The translations under genes and the position numbers were made by a program. A stretch of 64,000 nucleotides of DNA from Balanoglossus misakiensis (lineage: Eukaryota; Hemichordata), in the NCBI GenBank assembly GCA_040954595.2, contig CM082578.2, positions 8,246,001 to 8,310,000 of the forward strand. Reading direction: 5' to 3'. Positions within the stretch are counted from its first letter, which is position 1. Every line of letters starts with the position of its first letter. A model generated the notes under the pieces. It was not told the origin of the DNA, ran no database searches, and was given only the letters and a program-made list of their open reading frames with translations. Positions 62,101 to 64,000 of the stretch are shown piece by piece.

Positions 62101-64000
62101 GTTTAAATTTTCTTACAAATATTTTTGATTTGCGAAAAAAATACTCTTGCGCAAGTTGTATTCTCCGAAAATGTAGTGTCGATTTTGTTAATTGGGGATA
62201 TTTTTCTTCATTGAGGATGATGGGAATGATACCGGTAAAGGGTAAATGTTATCCATTTGTGTCTAATTAGCATTAAGTGGTACGAAGCCACGTTTTGACG
62301 TCACCAGAATGAATAGCAGCAAACTGTGCTATATTAACTTTATGTGCATTAAAAATGAAGACGTGAACGTGTTGTACAGATAATTACTCTGATCGGGAAG
62401 GAAATCTATCAGGTACATGTAAATTGTTGACCTTTTGTGATTTGTCTCTTTTGCATGTCCATGCAGGTCAAGTTAAGGAGCTATCCACAGCTGATGCCTG
62501 TTTGAAGTTATTACACTGCCCTCATGCAAAATTTGAAATTTGTGGTGTAAATTTTGCATGATTGCAGTTTTTCGTCGATCCTACTACTGGTCTTTTCAAG
62601 GAAAGCAGTGACTGCTCTTTAACAAATGGCAGATAGATACAGCCTTTATAATAGTACGGGTTTCATATTCTATTTTTAATATCTGATAATGCAGCAGCCA
62701 TCTAAAGTAATACATTTCAAGTCTTTCTGCAGCATGGTTATTACTGTTGCAATTATACGCATGCAATCAGTACAGAATTCAACATTTACATAATGATTAG
62801 TATATTTGTAGTTCTGGCTGCACACATAATGCATTATTCATTGTAGACTTTAAACACTTGTAGAGGGGATACACGCCGAATGTGTCAGACAGCAGCTCTA
62901 CCCTCTCATGGCCTCAATTATAACACCCCCATGTTTGAAATGGAATTGTCCATAAGAATTAAGGCTGTCTTCTGGGACTAAAAGGTGTTTTGACATTGGG
63001 TATTGTGTGATTTTGAATGAGTACTAAACACATTATATTGTACCACATTTCAGTGCTAGCATTCATCCCACACGCATTGATCGTTGTCGAGTTATTTTTG
63101 ACAAAAATGAAGTAATATCAATCGTGCCATTGTGCTATCTGTGAATAGAAAATTGCTGGGAGTTTAATTCTCTTGACGATTTCACTGTTTGGCCAGTTAC
63201 TTCAATTTACTCAACGGATTATGAATATTTCATGAAGATGTGAATTGTCAGTGACAGTTTCATCATACTGTCGGTTTCAGTGGCCGAACATTTAGAATTT
63301 CCAGGGATGCAATAATATAATTTTTTTAATGATTACCACAGCAGAGAATGTTTTCCTGTGAAGTCATCAGATATCACCTACTTTCGTTAACCTAAGTATA
63401 TGTAGTTAATGTTACACCATTCACCACCTGCATAGATTTTTTTTAGTTGCCAATTTTTATAATAGAAAGAGACTTTAAAACCTTGCTACATAATTTACCA
63501 GGTGAGGTTGGTTTTGACAGGAAGTCAGTATGGTATGATGGGATAAACACTGATAAATGGTTCCAGTATTGATTGTTCAGTTCACACACAGTTCATACAA
63601 GCGCTGTTGACACAGTGTAGAAATTAGGCACTTTTCTGATTCATATTAGTATTCATTTCTATACTGTCTACTTAGATATCCTAGGAATTATGCTCTGTAC
63701 TGTGGAAATACTGTAACTCCTGCAAAGGGCAAATTTGAAGGTACAGGTACAGTAGAGTGCAGTAGCACAGATGTACCTTAATATGAAATAGTTGTCAAAA
63801 TTGGTCATTTCAACACAATAGTTTATGTGACACCAGTTTTGGCTAGCCAATTTTTCGGCCACTCGCAAGTTGTTAAGAAGAGTTCATCTGACCAGATTTA
63901 TGACTGTGCTAGATATGGAGTAATGAAAAGCCTGCGAATCATATAAAAGTACTTGTAATATTTCATAATGAATAAATTACATAGGTATTACTTATAAAAT

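Larger units (their letters stand above)
49856..64000. other. 14 kb without recognised genes
   Basis: Beyond the 3' UTR (poly(A) signal at 50135) I found no exon with coding character on either strand. The longest frames (for example 60321-60623 plus and 57016-57330 minus) have no recognisable motif. The region holds the family C MITE at 54182, inverted AGACTCTAGA words near 53880, a tandem duplication at 55821-56116, and G runs at 55626-55637 and 58443-58454. Parts such as 61630-62000 are relatively free of simple repeats and may be regulatory. Confidence 0.5.

Overview
This window is eukaryotic nuclear DNA. Genes are split into many short exons with GT/AG introns, the DNA is AT-rich, and introns and spacers carry small inverted-repeat elements and simple repeats. 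Gene content (peroxisomal PHYH, PTPDC1, NDUFA5, an anoctamin-like protein, a ZZ/EF-hand protein) and intron sizes of a few hundred bases to about 6 kb fit a marine invertebrate animal. A non-vertebrate deuterostome (hemichordate, echinoderm or lancelet) seems most likely, but this is inference and a lophotrochozoan cannot be excluded. No bacterial or viral gene, CRISPR array, tRNA or rRNA was recognised.

Layout. (1) 326-7758, plus strand: two tandem phytanoyl-CoA 2-hydroxylase (PHYH) genes. The first lacks its 5' exons, which lie before the window. The second is complete, and a short upstream exon encodes a textbook PTS2 peroxisome signal. (2) 8881-11979, plus: a seven-exon gene for a 600-residue multi-pass membrane protein. 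I read it as a truncated, internally duplicated anoctamin (TMEM16) relative with a new N-terminal region. (3) 13078-29594, plus: PTPDC1, a dual-specificity-like phosphatase of 755 residues over 13 exons. One exon, encoding the WPD-loop region, exists in two tandem versions that look mutually exclusive. (4) 33133-34268, minus: a two-exon gene for a 226-residue protein of unrecognised family. (5) 36655-38097, minus: NDUFA5, a complex I subunit, five exons. (6) 39561-49855, plus: a membrane-anchored ZZ zinc finger/EF-hand protein of 452 residues, 11 exons. (7) 49856-64000: about 14 kb in which I find no convincing coding exon.

All exon joins were checked by hand for reading-frame phase and add up to uninterrupted proteins, with lengths matching known relatives where those exist (PHYH copy 2: 338; PTPDC1: 755; NDUFA5: 115). 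No pathway joins the genes. They are ordinary neighbours, apart from the PHYH tandem pair, whose copies show a sharp change in divergence suggesting gene conversion. The strongest candidates for something new are the duplicated PTPDC1 catalytic exon, the anoctamin-derived protein, the ZZ/EF-hand membrane protein and the unassigned 226-residue protein. At least three families of small inverted-repeat elements are present, two of them in two copies each.
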